Both the position numbers and the translations under genes were made by a program. From the NCBI GenBank assembly GCA_003134655.1, contig PLBY01000086.1, positions 1 to 41,745 on the forward strand: a stretch of 41,745 nt of DNA. The letters run 5' to 3'. Below, piece after piece: positions 1-8,530 of this stretch; positions within the stretch are counted from its first letter, which is position 1; the number at the start of each line of letters is the position of its first letter. Under the pieces are notes generated by a model. That model was not told the origin of the DNA, made no database searches, and saw nothing but the letters and a program-made list of their open reading frames with translations. Source of the stretch: Acidobacteriaceae bacterium. GTDB taxonomy: Bacteria > Acidobacteriota > Terriglobia > Terriglobales > Acidobacteriaceae.

Positions 1-2
1 TC

Positions 3-146
3 TTCGGAGTTTTGGGCCGATTGGGGTTTGGCGAGCGATTCTCCTTCTGCGCGGAGAACCGTTGGGTCGTCGATCCGCAGACATGGGCACCTCCCGACTA
101 CCTAAACAACGACGCTTATATGTTAGCCCTTTCCTGGACGACGTAA
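3..146 (+). CDS. C-terminal end of a probable outer-membrane protein (partial)
   Basis: The frame is open from the window edge and ends at TAA 144-146, giving about 47 residues. The translation is rich in aromatic and polar residues and ends LALSWTT, an alternating pattern with a late aromatic residue that resembles the last strand of an outer-membrane beta-barrel. The next gene downstream also encodes a probable barrel on the same strand, so the two may belong to one transport or metal-resistance group. The other two forward frames are shorter or less protein-like here. The family cannot be named from this fragment; the gene begins outside the window. Confidence 0.5.
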   Translation, partial: FGVLGRLGFGERFSFCAENRWVVDPQTWAPPDYLNNDAYMLALSWTT

Positions 147-443
147 AAATCCGAAAACCAAAGCCCTACGCGCTGGACCGTCCCAGAATCAGGGAAGCTC
201 GGATGGAGAGGAGATTGGCTCTGATGGCTCGCGACATGAGCCATTTTGCACAGTATTGGAAGAGCCAGTGAGCGAACCTATTGGTGTCTCAAAAGGATAG
301 TCCGCCCGCCAAACCAGACGGCCTGACCTACCCTCTTGAAACAAGGCCGACCCAGACACGGTTTGCCCGGCGACCCGGTCGTCTTCATAAAGTTGCAATC
401 AGCGACCGGTTCCAACTGCCGAACATGAAAGCGGAGAGTAAGG

Positions 444-1364
444 ATGGAGACAAGGAAAAGGAACAGGGCCTTCCTTGGTATTCTGCTTTTCTTGTTCGGT
501 GGCGGTGCCGTTCTTCAAGCTCAGATGGACGCCTATTTCACTGCGATCAGTCATCCTGTTCCGCAGGACACGATGATGGTCATGCTGCTGTCGGACTTCC
601 AGTCCGCCCGATCCACCAACGATTTCTTCACTGGCATGAGTATGGTGCAGTACGGCGTCACCCCGCGCTGGACGGTGGGGTTCATGATGGAGGGGCAGAA
701 AATCTTCGGTTTGCCTACCACCTACGGCGGGCTGCGGATCAATAGTTACTTTCGCGTGCTTCCACACGACCACCTGCTGAACTTCACCCTGTACGGCGAG
801 TATGAAGGCCTGAATGGGGCGGGGTTGTACAAAATGGAGGTCGCCGGATTCGGCGGCGAAGATTTGAATGAGCCGCTGGCACAGGCGCGGCGCACGGCCG
901 TCCGCACCTTCGAGCAGCGAGCAATCATGTATCACGATTGGGGACGGGTGAACCTTACCTTCAACTTCATCAACGAGACGGCGCTGGAAGGCGGCGAGAA
1001 CGACTTCGGCTATGCCTGGGGAGTGTTTCGGCAGGCTGCATATAGGGCAATGGGGGCAGGCAAGGACATGGCTGGAATGCCGGGCGCGGAAAGAGAGAAA
1101 GCGCCTCCGCTATTCTCGCTTCAACGGCTGGGCTATGGGCTGGAGATGATAGGAGCGCTGGGCAACACGGACCAGTTCGGCTTCGACTGGCAACGCCAGC
1201 AACACTACGTGGGTCCTCTCTTCAGCTATGCCATATCGAAGAACTGGACCGTTCACGTGGAGCCGACAATTGGGCTCTCCGACGTGAGTGATCCATTTGT
1301 GCTGCGAATGGGGGTCGGATATTCGATCGACCACCTTCTACATCGGCGACCACCAACTCAGTGA
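444..1364 (+). CDS. Secreted outer-membrane beta-barrel-type protein, unknown function
   Basis: A protein of 306 residues. Residues 1-27 form a signal peptide: basic METRKRNR, a hydrophobic core, then an AQA-type cleavage site. The mature part is a string of short amphipathic stretches with many aromatics and glycines (for example WTVGFMMEGQKIFG, LNFTLYGEYEGL, WTVHVEPTIGLSDV), as expected of a membrane barrel. GGAG at 434-437, 6 bases before the ATG, supports this start. It lies upstream of a methionine-rich secreted protein, a Met/Trp-rich membrane peptide and a DUF302 protein, all on the same strand, which hints at metal handling or envelope stress. No catalytic motif is visible. Porin, efflux partner or structural barrel are all possible. 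Confidence 0.7.
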   Translation: METRKRNRAFLGILLFLFGGGAVLQAQMDAYFTAISHPVPQDTMMVMLLSDFQSARSTNDFFTGMSMVQYGVTPRWTVGFMMEGQKIFGLPTTYGGLRINSYFRVLPHDHLLNFTLYGEYEGLNGAGLYKMEVAGFGGEDLNEPLAQARRTAVRTFEQRAIMYHDWGRVNLTFNFINETALEGGENDFGYAWGVFRQAAYRAMGAGKDMAGMPGAEREKAPPLFSLQRLGYGLEMIGALGNTDQFGFDWQRQQHYVGPLFSYAISKNWTVHVEPTIGLSDVSDPFVLRMGVGYSIDHLLHRRPPTQ

Positions 1365-1481
1365 GCGACGATGCAGGCTTGACTCTGTCCCGGCGGAGAA
1401 GAAACGAGCCATGATTGTTGCAGTAATGTTGATCCGGTTTTTATCAGCAACTTAATTTGAGAACACCAAGGAGATAAAGCA

Positions 1482-1904
1482 ATGACAATGACAAAAGTGC
1501 TGTTCGTATCGATTCTCGCATTATCCCTACTGGGCTTTTACAGTTCACCACTGCAGGCCCAGAACGCGATGCCAAGTTCCGGCATGGATATGAAGACCAT
1601 GAAACCGCAGATGGACCAGATGCGTGCGCAGATGGAACAGATGCAGACTCTGATGAAGGACAACATGGCAAAAATGGCCGCCGCCGATGCCGCCATGAAG
1701 AGTCACATGGAAACGGAACAAGCCAGCATGAAGGGCCAGATGGAACTGCAACAGGCGATGCTCAACCAGTTACAAGCTATGACGGATCACATGCAGGCAA
1801 TGACCGACCGCATGGCCATGATGCCGGATCCAATGGACATGCACAAGAAAGGCGCGGCGAAGATGAAAAAAGATAAGGGGATGATGGACGATCAGAAGAA
1901 ATGA
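1482..1904 (+). CDS. Methionine-rich periplasmic coiled-coil protein
   Basis: A protein of 140 residues with a signal peptide ending near LQAQNA. The mature chain is an almost uninterrupted helix with very frequent methionine (MKTMKPQMDQMRAQMEQMQ and several later Met-x2/3-Met runs) and a basic C-terminus. There are no cysteines. Clusters of methionine in an exported protein are known to bind Cu(I) or Ag(I) in families such as CopA/CusB/PcoE-like proteins, but this chain matches none that I can name; copper or silver sequestration is an inference. The start has an AAGGAGAT ribosome site about 8 bases upstream (from 1469). It lies 117 bases after the barrel gene and before two other small envelope-type genes. 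Confidence 0.75.
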   Translation: MTMTKVLFVSILALSLLGFYSSPLQAQNAMPSSGMDMKTMKPQMDQMRAQMEQMQTLMKDNMAKMAAADAAMKSHMETEQASMKGQMELQQAMLNQLQAMTDHMQAMTDRMAMMPDPMDMHKKGAAKMKKDKGMMDDQKK

Positions 1905-1952
1905 GTCTGACAGTGTCCCGCATTCTCAAACAGGAATTCCGGAGGAGGTTCT

Positions 1953-2054
1953 GTGCACGGATATGGTATGGACGGGTGGAACATGAGTTGGATGTGGATG
2001 TTCGGGGTGGTGCTGATCATCGCTCTGGCCCTGATATTCCGGGCACGCAAGTGA
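1953..2054 (+). CDS. 33-residue Met/Trp-rich single-span membrane peptide
   Basis: GTG start at 1953 directly after a strong GGAGGAGG ribosome site (1941-1948); stop TGA 2052-2054. The product begins with a Gly/Met/Trp-rich segment (HGYGMDGWNMSWMWM), follows with one hydrophobic span of about 17 residues (FGVVLIIALALIF) and ends RARK, giving a C-in orientation by the positive-inside rule. Similar Gly-Trp-Met headed peptides often occur as the N-terminal part of SHOCT-type membrane proteins near metal-resistance genes; here the SHOCT tail is absent. An alternative start is ATG 1968. Its position between a Met-rich secreted protein and a DUF302 protein supports a small envelope role. It is too short for standard gene calling, so the ribosome site and the membrane span are the main evidence. 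Confidence 0.6.
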   Translation: MHGYGMDGWNMSWMWMFGVVLIIALALIFRARK

Positions 2055-2115
2055 AATCTGTGTGCTCCGCATGTAACGTTTAGAAGCAGATGCGGCAGGT
2101 GAAAGAAGGGACACT

Positions 2116-2499
2116 GTGATCTACCAGAAATCATCGAAGCACTCGCCACAGGAAGTTGAGCAAAGTCTCCGCGAAGCCGCGCAGCGTCATAAATTTGGCG
2201 TTCTTCACGTTTTGGATCTTAAGAAGACTCTGCATGACAAGGGGATTGATCTGGCCAACGAAGTTCGAATCTACGATGTCTGCAACCCGCTGGCAGCATC
2301 GCAGGCCCTGCACCAGGACATGGCCACTGCGACGGTTCTGCCGTGCCGGATAGCCGTCTACAGCAATGCCGGCGGCAGTACGATTGCCACGGTGAAACCG
2401 ACGGATCTTTTCGCTGCGACCGGCCTTCGGCATGCGGATACTCTGGCGCAGGACGTCGAACGAGAACTTCTCGCTATCATTGACGAAGCGGCAGCGTGA
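2116..2499 (+). CDS. DUF302 domain protein
   Basis: A protein of 127 residues with a GTG start preceded by AAGGG (2107-2111). The core follows the DUF302 layout: a helix of the type KHKFGVLHVLDLKKTLHDKG, then a strand holding VYDVCNP-like sequence (RIYDVCNPLAASQAL), then LPCRIAVYSNAGGSTIATVKPTDLF. Known DUF302 structures are small alpha/beta folds of unresolved function. They are often encoded near sulfur, copper or heme-related genes. Here it is the last gene of a same-strand group of small envelope or metal-type genes. It has no signal peptide, so the product should be cytoplasmic. Family assignment is firm; function is unknown. Confidence 0.8.
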   Translation: MIYQKSSKHSPQEVEQSLREAAQRHKFGVLHVLDLKKTLHDKGIDLANEVRIYDVCNPLAASQALHQDMATATVLPCRIAVYSNAGGSTIATVKPTDLFAATGLRHADTLAQDVERELLAIIDEAAA

Positions 2500-2940
2500 A
2501 AAAAATGAGGTCAAGACAGTTGCCGCTCCTGAAAAGTGGCGGGGAAGACCCCGAGAAGACACTTCAAGCGGAGGACGACAACCACCCGCCGTAGTTCGAG
2601 TTTTTTCCAGTGGAGGAGCAGAACCAAGCCGATCGGATTGCGGCGAAACCAACCTGGTGAGCCGAGCCCTTAGTCGTTCGACACACCTGTTACATGTGAT
2701 GGACCCCATGCCGGGCTGCTGTTGCACCCCACACAGGGGTTCCGTTTAGCTAAACAGGTGAGCTGATTGGTGCTTGGAGATGACTTGGACTGTATGCGTT
2801 TTTGTACGCGCTCGCTGCACATCAGGATTGTTCTCAATTAACCGCGGCGAGTCAGGCCGAAACGTAAGTGAATGAGCTGAAAGCTATTTGCTTCGTTGTC
2901 AGGAGGTTGCCGGGAAGGTCTAAACTAGTGGTTGCGGATG
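2500..2940. other. Non-coding stretch, nothing convincing found
   Basis: Open frames here run through Arg/Ser/Pro-rich sequence without ribosome sites and look like chance frames. No terminator hairpin with a T-run was seen after the DUF302 gene. The stretch ends at the tRNA-Leu-like fragment and the broken integrase, and it may be old insertion debris. Confidence 0.5.
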
Positions 2941-2941
2941 G

Positions 2942-2968
2942 TGTGTCTGCCAGTTCCACCACTTCCGC
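2942..2968 (-). pseudogene. 5' fragment of a tRNA-Leu gene
   Basis: Read on the minus strand from 2968, the sequence starts GCGGAAGTGGTGGAACTGGC, then AGACAC. This is the acceptor 5' strand and D-arm of a bacterial tRNA-Leu. After this the match stops: no leucine anticodon arm, variable arm or T-arm follows. It lies just beyond the 3' end of a decayed tyrosine recombinase on the same strand, so it may be a remnant of an insertion or recombination event at a tRNA-Leu. It is not a functional tRNA. Confidence 0.45.
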
Positions 2969-2999
2969 ACTTGTAAACTACCTGTAATCAACAGCTTAT

Positions 3000-3573
3000 A
3001 AAATCCAACCCGTGAGGATATTCCCAACAGCACCGGATTGTGCACCGACTTCGTGCACGCGATGCGCTCCTCCGGTCGCCGCAACTCCGCCAGTCGTGCA
3101 AACAGCTTCCCGCGGGTGTACCTAGCGCATCGTGGTCCTAATGTTATCGTGTCCCGCGACATACTGCAACGTGAAGGGGTCCGTGTACCCTCCGGCCTCG
3201 GTTAGAAGAGTATGGCGCAGAGCGTGCGTGCCAGCATCGGGATGGGTCCTGATCTTTTTTGGTATCTGGCTTATCTGTTCCTCCAGGATACAAGGCTCCC
3301 AGAGGCTTTGTCGGATCTTGCGGGCTCGTGAAGACATAGTCGCACTGAGAGTCTTTCAGAAGCCGTTTGAGTACTTCCTTCATTTCGTGATCAATCACCA
3401 GCTTGCGCTTTCGCGCCCGCCGTTTCATACCACGCTTGATTATTAGCTCTCCGAAGATTTTCCCATCTGCGCGCTGCTCGGGTGACCGATACCCGAGAAG
3501 CGTTGGCCGCACGATCCGGAACTTGCGAACCTTGAGTTGTGGGAAAAGGCGCGGGCAGACATGCGCCAAACAC
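3000..3573 (-). pseudogene. Decayed tyrosine recombinase/integrase
   Basis: The catalytic half of a phage-type integrase is readable in pieces. Frame one has KRKLVIDHEMKEVLKRLL followed by CDYVFTSPQDPTKPLG. After a frameshift near 3290 the second frame has ILEEQISQIPKKIRTHPDAG, HALRHTLLTEAG (the H-x-x-R box) and VAGHDNIRTTMR. The codon after TMR is TAG (3122-3124), and the following VHPRE shows it stands where the nucleophilic tyrosine of the usual TMRYVHP motif belongs. A further frameshift leads to LFARLAELRRPEERIA and VHNPVLLG. The gene therefore has at least two frameshifts and a stop at the catalytic residue. The N-terminal arm-binding part is missing. It cannot make an active enzyme unless the stop and frameshifts are bypassed. 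Confidence 0.8.
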
Positions 3574-3600
3574 TAGTGACGGCTCATACGACCCCTACCT

Positions 3601-3808
3601 TACGAGCTGTTTCGATTGCCACCAACAGACTGCGATTGTCGATAAGTTTTTGAAAGAACCGCTAAGCCCCAGCATCGTGGCAGCGTCCTTCGTGAGTAAA
3701 TCGGTCGCGAGTTGTTAGAACGATCACGGGCACGCCAGCAAGCTCGGGAGTCTCGCTAAGACTTTGCATAAGAAAATAGCCGTCGTAGTCGGGTAGCCTG
3801 TCGTCTTT
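3601..3808 (-). pseudogene. Decayed duplicate of the neighbouring receiver domain
   Basis: The minus-strand translation LPDYDGYFLMQSLSETPELAG, then VPVIVLTTRDRFTHEGRC, then RFFQKLIDNRSLLVAIE is a near copy of the C-terminal half of the intact receiver at 4574-5026 (LPDYDGYSVMQSL, VPVIVLTARDRFTHEW, FFQKPIDNRSLLVAIE). A TAG replaces the lysine codon of the GAK segment, and the copy lacks the phosphoacceptor half altogether. DNA identity to 4594-4780 is clearly high by eye. The copy is oriented like the original and lies about 0.98 kb away, so it is best explained by partial tandem duplication followed by decay. Confidence 0.75.
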
Positions 3809-4007
3809 TGCAACGATTGCACGAAATGCTCGACGAATTGAGGGCGCTGACCGACTGGAAACAGCGATGAAGAACATGAACCAGGCTTGTGTGAGAGACA
3901 AAAACAGGCGAGAGGAGTGCAAATCCGTGCTCCCACAATATTCACATCGAGTGGTTTCTGAGGGGACACAGCGCGAGGATGCGGCCACCGCTATTCTTGG
4001 ACTGGCG

Positions 4008-4337
4008 TCATGGGAAAGCCAAGATCAGGGATTGGTCAATCGCCAGATCGCGGCAGGTGCGACGAATCAATTCGTGCATGGAATCAGAGTGTACAAACTC
4101 GAAACCGTAGCGAAACGCACGCTTTTGACGAACCATCGCATGAATCGTCACGGCGCCACCTGGCAGCGTGAAGTTCAACTCCACGTTCTCACCTAAGGGC
4201 GTTTCGATTGGCAGCATGGCCGCGATTCCGGTTTCACTAATGTCCACGATATGCCCCTTCAGCAAGCCGCGTGTCCGAGAATTGATTGTGATATCAACGT
4301 TAATCTTGAACCGGGGATGATGACGGAGGTCGGACAT
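4008..4337 (-). CDS. PilZ domain protein, probable c-di-GMP receptor
   Basis: A protein of 109 residues made of one PilZ domain. The c-di-GMP binding signature is complete: RHHPR near the N-terminus (R-x3-R) and DISETG at residues 32-37 (D/N-x-S-x2-G). Beta-strand segments such as VELNFTLPGG and RYGFEFVH follow. PilZ proteins bind cyclic di-GMP and change motility, adhesion or polysaccharide secretion through protein contacts. A pilT gene lies 5.4 kb away and receiver proteins are close, so a role in surface behaviour is plausible but not shown. There is no clear ribosome site before the ATG. The gene stands alone between the two copies of the receiver sequence. Confidence 0.85.
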   Translation of the reverse strand: MSDLRHHPRFKINVDITINSRTRGLLKGHIVDISETGIAAMLPIETPLGENVELNFTLPGGAVTIHAMVRQKRAFRYGFEFVHSDSMHELIRRTCRDLAIDQSLILAFP

Positions 4338-4573
4338 TGTCTGAAGTGGGGCGACAGAAGACTGATCCTGAGCTTCCAGTCCCGACTCTTACCGCTTGTC
4401 CATCATGCGGACCGGAAGCGCAGGTACTCCGCTTGCTCTCTCCATGTCGCCGCCTTTCTCAGTCATAATCTGTCCCCCTTTTTGAGTGCAGGAAGTCGAA
4501 TCGCAATTGTGCTAGCGGCATGCGTCGGAGAGATTGGTCTACGCGACACGGGCGTGCCGGTTCACAACGACCC

Positions 4574-5026
4574 TTATCCTATGAGTTGTTCGATTGCCAC
4601 CAGCAGGCTGCGATTGTCGATAGGTTTCTGAAAAAACATCTTCGCCCCAGCGTCGCGGCAGCGCCATTCGTGAGTAAATCGGTCGCGCGCGGTTAGGACG
4701 ATCACTGGCACATCAGCAAGCCCGGGATTCTCACTGAGACTTTGCATGACAGAATAGCCGTCGTAGTCGGGTAGGCCGATGTCCAGAATAATGAGGTCCG
4801 GCATTTCGCTAAGCGCCATGTTGAGCCCGGACCTCGCATCATTCGCAAAATAGGTGTCGTAGCGAGGCTGAAGTCGGATGTGGAGACCAAGACACAAATC
4901 CAGATCGTCGTCGATGACGAGAACCTTGACGCCACGTATCCTTTTCGGGTTGTGGCTCAATATCTCCAATTTGTGCTCGGCATTGGGGGATACGAAATAA
5001 GGCGCGTAGCTGATTGATGGCAACAT
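4574..5026 (-). CDS. Single-domain response regulator (CheY-like)
   Basis: A protein of 150 residues: a 30-35 residue N-terminal extension, then one receiver domain. All key residues are visible: the acidic pair in VLVIDDDLDL, the phosphoacceptor Asp in IILDIGLPDYDG, the Thr in VIVLTARD and the Lys in FFQKPID. There is no output domain, so it probably relays phosphate or acts by protein contact. The ATG at 5026 is chosen because AAGGAG sits 6 bases upstream; an in-frame ATG at 5056 has no such site. No intact kinase is adjacent in the same operon. A decayed histidine-kinase tail lies 0.4 kb upstream on the other strand and may once have been its partner. Confidence 0.85.
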   Translation of the reverse strand: MLPSISYAPYFVSPNAEHKLEILSHNPKRIRGVKVLVIDDDLDLCLGLHIRLQPRYDTYFANDARSGLNMALSEMPDLIILDIGLPDYDGYSVMQSLSENPGLADVPVIVLTARDRFTHEWRCRDAGAKMFFQKPIDNRSLLVAIEQLIG

Positions 5027-5401
5027 CTCACGCTCCTTTTCGGCTGCGGACAGCATCTTAACCGACCAACTGTTGAGCCGAGTTCCGAGTACTGATCGCC
5101 AGAAGCGCGGTGCTTATACGGGTCCGATATCGTATATGGCCGGTCTCTCATGCCTTGGCGAAGGCTTATTTAGGTTTGGCGAATTACCGCCAACAGTTGC
5201 GAACGATCTGCTCCCACAGACCTCGAATCGTTTGCTAGTGCGCCGCCTGATAGACAATACGCAATTGCTGTGCCATTGCCTGTCCCAATCACCAGATAGT
5301 CTCGTCGTTATGAATCAGAGACTTAGATGTCTGGAAGAGATAAGATGCACAAACACATCATGGCCGGAACTCATTCTTTCCACGACTCAGAGCAAAAAGT
5401 G

Positions 5402-5590
5402 CCCTACCTTAAGCCCTCCGAGTATTTTGAAGGAATCCTCGTTCTTTTCCGGCGGTTGCACGGTAGAGAAGAGTTCGAGGGTAGTGGGATTGGACAGGCG
5501 ATTTGGAAGAAGATCGTGGAGAGACTCGGTGGGAGAATTTGGGTCGAGTCACAAGCTGGAGAGGGTTCAACCTTCTACTTCTCCCGGCCG
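5402..5590 (+). pseudogene. Remnant of a histidine kinase ATP-binding domain
   Basis: The frame reads [20 protein letters not shown] then [18 protein letters not shown] and [11 protein letters not shown], which is the F-box, G2 box and last strands of a HATPase_c domain. The usual G2 box GxGxGLA has Gln in place of Leu. The N-box, the G1 box and the phosphoacceptor histidine region are absent upstream, and the frame runs on to 5800 with unrelated sequence. This is a broken tail, not a working kinase. It faces away from the CheY-like gene at 4574-5026. Confidence 0.7.
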
Positions 5591-5800
5591 GCCGGCCCTC
5601 CGAAACCTCAGACTCGACGCCGTTGCTTGCGAGTTTCGCCAACGAGCATTAAACGCGGAGTCCTACTGATGGCTCCCAGCCAAGAGCGTAGATCGCTGGC
5701 GATTGTGAGTCCGAGCAAGACTGACCATTTCTATGTCAGCCTGCGGAGAGCTTTCATCTGGACATGTGTGGATTCCAGTTTGTGTAAATGTCCGACGTAA

Positions 5801-8530
5801 TTACATCTCGTTGGGTTGCTTCTTTTTGTCCAATAGCGATCTTGTGAGGCGGGCAAGCGCATCCAGGCTGAAGGGTTTCTGCAAGAAGCGTGCTTCGAAG
5901 CCAATCGATGAAATGTCCAGCATCCGGTCCGTATACCCAGACATAAGGACGACAGTAAGTGTTGGCCGTATTTCGAGTGCAGCCTTCGCGAGGTCCAGGC
6001 CGCTCTGTCCCGGCATCACCATATCTGTAATCAATAGGTCAATTGGATGTTGGTAAGTCGAGCACACTTTGACGGCGTCATTCGCGTTGGAGGCTTCCAA
6101 GACCGTATAGCCTTTGGACTCCAGATAAACGCGGCCGACTTCGCGAAGACCCGGATCATCTTCGGTCAGGAGGATCGTCTCGGTACCCCCGGGCGTGACT
6201 TCAGCTTGCAAACTCAGTTCACGAGCCGGAGGGGCGTCCAGACGAGGCAGGTAAACCTTGAAGCTGCTTCCTTTTCCGAGTTCGCTGTAAACCCAAATAA
6301 AGCCATAGCTTTGTTTCACAATCGCATAGACGGTAGCTAGTCCGAGTCCCGTACCTTTCCCTTCCTCCTTGGTCGTATAGAATGGCTCGAACATGCGCAA
6401 CTGAGTTTCGGGGCTCATCCCGATGCCGTTATCGCTGACCGTCAACGACACGTAGCGCCCGGGCGGGACGGTGACTTCCCGCTGTCGGTCGTATCCAATG
6501 TCGAGATCGACATTCCTGGTCTCGACGGTGATCTGCCCGCCTTTTGGCATGGCATCCCTGGCATTGACTGCCAGGTTCATAATGACTTGTTCAATCTGGG
6601 TTCGGTCAGCTCGCACTGTGCCGAGTTGCGATTCCAGAGCCAGCGTGAGCTCGACATCATCCCCGAGCATGCGCGGCAACATTTTCCCAATATCCTTCAC
6701 AATGAAATTGAGGTCTAGAGCGGTCGGGTCTACTATTTGCTTTCGACTGAAGGCCAGCAGCTGGAGAGTAATAGCGGCTGCTTTTGAGCTCGCCGCGTGG
6801 ATTTGATGGGCATACTCGGTCACCTTCACAGAATCGTTAGAAGACTCCCCAAGAAGTTGCGCGTAACCACTCATCACCATGAGGAGGTTGTTGAAATCAT
6901 GAGCCACCCCGCCCGCGAGTCTTCCCACCGCTTCCATCTTTTGGGCGTGTTCAAACTGCTTCTGAAGGGATTTTGTTTCCGTGATGTCCTCAACGAAGCC
7001 TTCGTACCCGCCAAACAACTCGTCGTCGGCAGCGAGGAGCCGCCCCGCGACGCGAACCATAATCGTCTTTCCGTCCTTGCGGACCCATTTGGTCTCGAAT
7101 GCCACGGTCGGCCCGTCCAGGGAAGAGTTTGAGATCATCCGTTCTCGCTCTTCCGGATCCGCATAGACTTTTGTGGCAATGTGGAGGCCCAACACCTCAT
7201 CCTCGCTCTGATAACCGAGCATCGACAGCAGCGGTTGATTCGCCATTACGATGTTCCCATTCCGATCCACGCGACATATGCCATACGGGGCGTTTTCTAT
7301 GATCGATCGATACCGGGATTCCGAACGCCGGATCTGCTCTACTGACTTCTTGCGTTCCGTGATGTCAAAGAAAGTAACGATACAGCCCATCACCTTCGTG
7401 TCATGGAAGATTGGGTACGACCAATACTCGACGGGGAAGCAGGTGCCATCGGCGCGCCAGAAAATCTCATTCTCCACGTAAGCCTTCGTGCCGTCTCTAA
7501 AGGCCCGGTGAATCTTACATTCGTCAGCGGGATAGCGGCTTCCGTCGGGTCGAGTGTGGTGAATAAGCGCATGCATGTCCTTCCCCAGCACTTCTGATTC
7601 GTGGACATAGCCCAAGCCGCGAAAACAAGCAGGATTGCAGAGCGTGCAGACTCCGTTCGTGTCGATCGCATAAATCGCTTCGGCAGTCGAGTCGAGCATC
7701 AACTGCAATTGCTCCTTGCTGTCACGAATCTCACTCTCGGCACGGCGTTGTGCGGTAACATCGTGCGCCATGATAAGCACGGCGTCTATCGAACGGAATT
7801 TGATTTCCTGCGAACTGATTTCCACATCAATAATCGTTCCATCTTTTGTTCGGAGCGTCCATGGTTCACGAGTCGACACCCGCGAACGGTCTGGAACGAC
7901 GGCCGCGAGAAACCTCTCCATCTCGTCTGGCGGAGGTAGGTCCCGCAAAGTCATCAAAAGAAATTCATTCAGGGAATACCCGCAGTGCCGAATGGCGGCA
8001 TCATTGACCGTCACAAATCGCAGCGTCTCGCGGTCAACAACCCACATAGGGTTAGGGTTGGCATTAAACAAGAGTCGATATTGTTTTTCCGACTCGCTCT
8101 GGGCGCTCTCCGCCCGGTCGCGGGACTGCAGCATGTTGTGTTCCTCCAGAGCCCTACGAACGGCAACAGGAAGACGCGCAAGATCTTCTTCTAAGATGTA
8201 GTCACTCACGCCTGCTTTAATGCACTCGATTGCACGTTTAGCACTTAAGGCTCCCGTGACCAGGATGACAGGCGTATCTCGGCCCAAAGACCGCAGCGAA
8301 TGCAAAGTGTCAAGTCCGTCCCATCCGGGTAGGCGGAAGTCTGTAAGAACGACGTCATACACTCGTGTACTCGCAAATTCCATAAATTCATGAGAGGATC
8401 GAGCCATGTCGATCTCGACGTTCAGGTCCGCGTCTTTTAAGGCTTTGATGCACAGCCCGGCATCGCCCTGATTATCCTTCAGGAACAAGAGTCTGATTCT
8501 TTCATTTGTGCTTGGTGTAGGTGCGGCCAT
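5801..8530 (-). CDS. Hybrid sensor histidine kinase (REC-PAS3-HisKA-HATPase-REC)
   Basis: A soluble protein of 909 residues with no membrane span. Domain order: receiver at about 12-130 (phosphoacceptor candidate Asp64 in LTDFRLP), three PAS domains at about 150-262, 272-393 and 403-520, then the H-box GRLAGGVAHDFNNLL (His544), a HATPase with NLAVNARDAMPKGG, DNGIGM and GTGLGLA, and a C-terminal receiver from about 785 (ITDMVMPG, LQKPFS). It senses an unknown cytoplasmic signal through the PAS domains and autophosphorylates at His544. The first receiver is odd: the usual acidic LEDN is LKDN, and the conserved Lys of DYxLKE is Glu (DYILEED), so phosphorylation there may be impaired. ATG 8530 is the start. 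The gene is monocistronic, with a non-coding stretch upstream. Confidence 0.93.
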   Translation of the reverse strand: MAAPTPSTNERIRLLFLKDNQGDAGLCIKALKDADLNVEIDMARSSHEFMEFASTRVYDVVLTDFRLPGWDGLDTLHSLRSLGRDTPVILVTGALSAKRAIECIKAGVSDYILEEDLARLPVAVRRALEEHNMLQSRDRAESAQSESEKQYRLLFNANPNPMWVVDRETLRFVTVNDAAIRHCGYSLNEFLLMTLRDLPPPDEMERFLAAVVPDRSRVSTREPWTLRTKDGTIIDVEISSQEIKFRSIDAVLIMAHDVTAQRRAESEIRDSKEQLQLMLDSTAEAIYAIDTNGVCTLCNPACFRGLGYVHESEVLGKDMHALIHHTRPDGSRYPADECKIHRAFRDGTKAYVENEIFWRADGTCFPVEYWSYPIFHDTKVMGCIVTFFDITERKKSVEQIRRSESRYRSIIENAPYGICRVDRNGNIVMANQPLLSMLGYQSEDEVLGLHIATKVYADPEERERMISNSSLDGPTVAFETKWVRKDGKTIMVRVAGRLLAADDELFGGYEGFVEDITETKSLQKQFEHAQKMEAVGRLAGGVAHDFNNLLMVMSGYAQLLGESSNDSVKVTEYAHQIHAASSKAAAITLQLLAFSRKQIVDPTALDLNFIVKDIGKMLPRMLGDDVELTLALESQLGTVRADRTQIEQVIMNLAVNARDAMPKGGQITVETRNVDLDIGYDRQREVTVPPGRYVSLTVSDNGIGMSPETQLRMFEPFYTTKEEGKGTGLGLATVYAIVKQSYGFIWVYSELGKGSSFKVYLPRLDAPPARELSLQAEVTPGGTETILLTEDDPGLREVGRVYLESKGYTVLEASNANDAVKVCSTYQHPIDLLITDMVMPGQSGLDLAKAALEIRPTLTVVLMSGYTDRMLDISSIGFEARFLQKPFSLDALARLTRSLLDKKKQPNEM

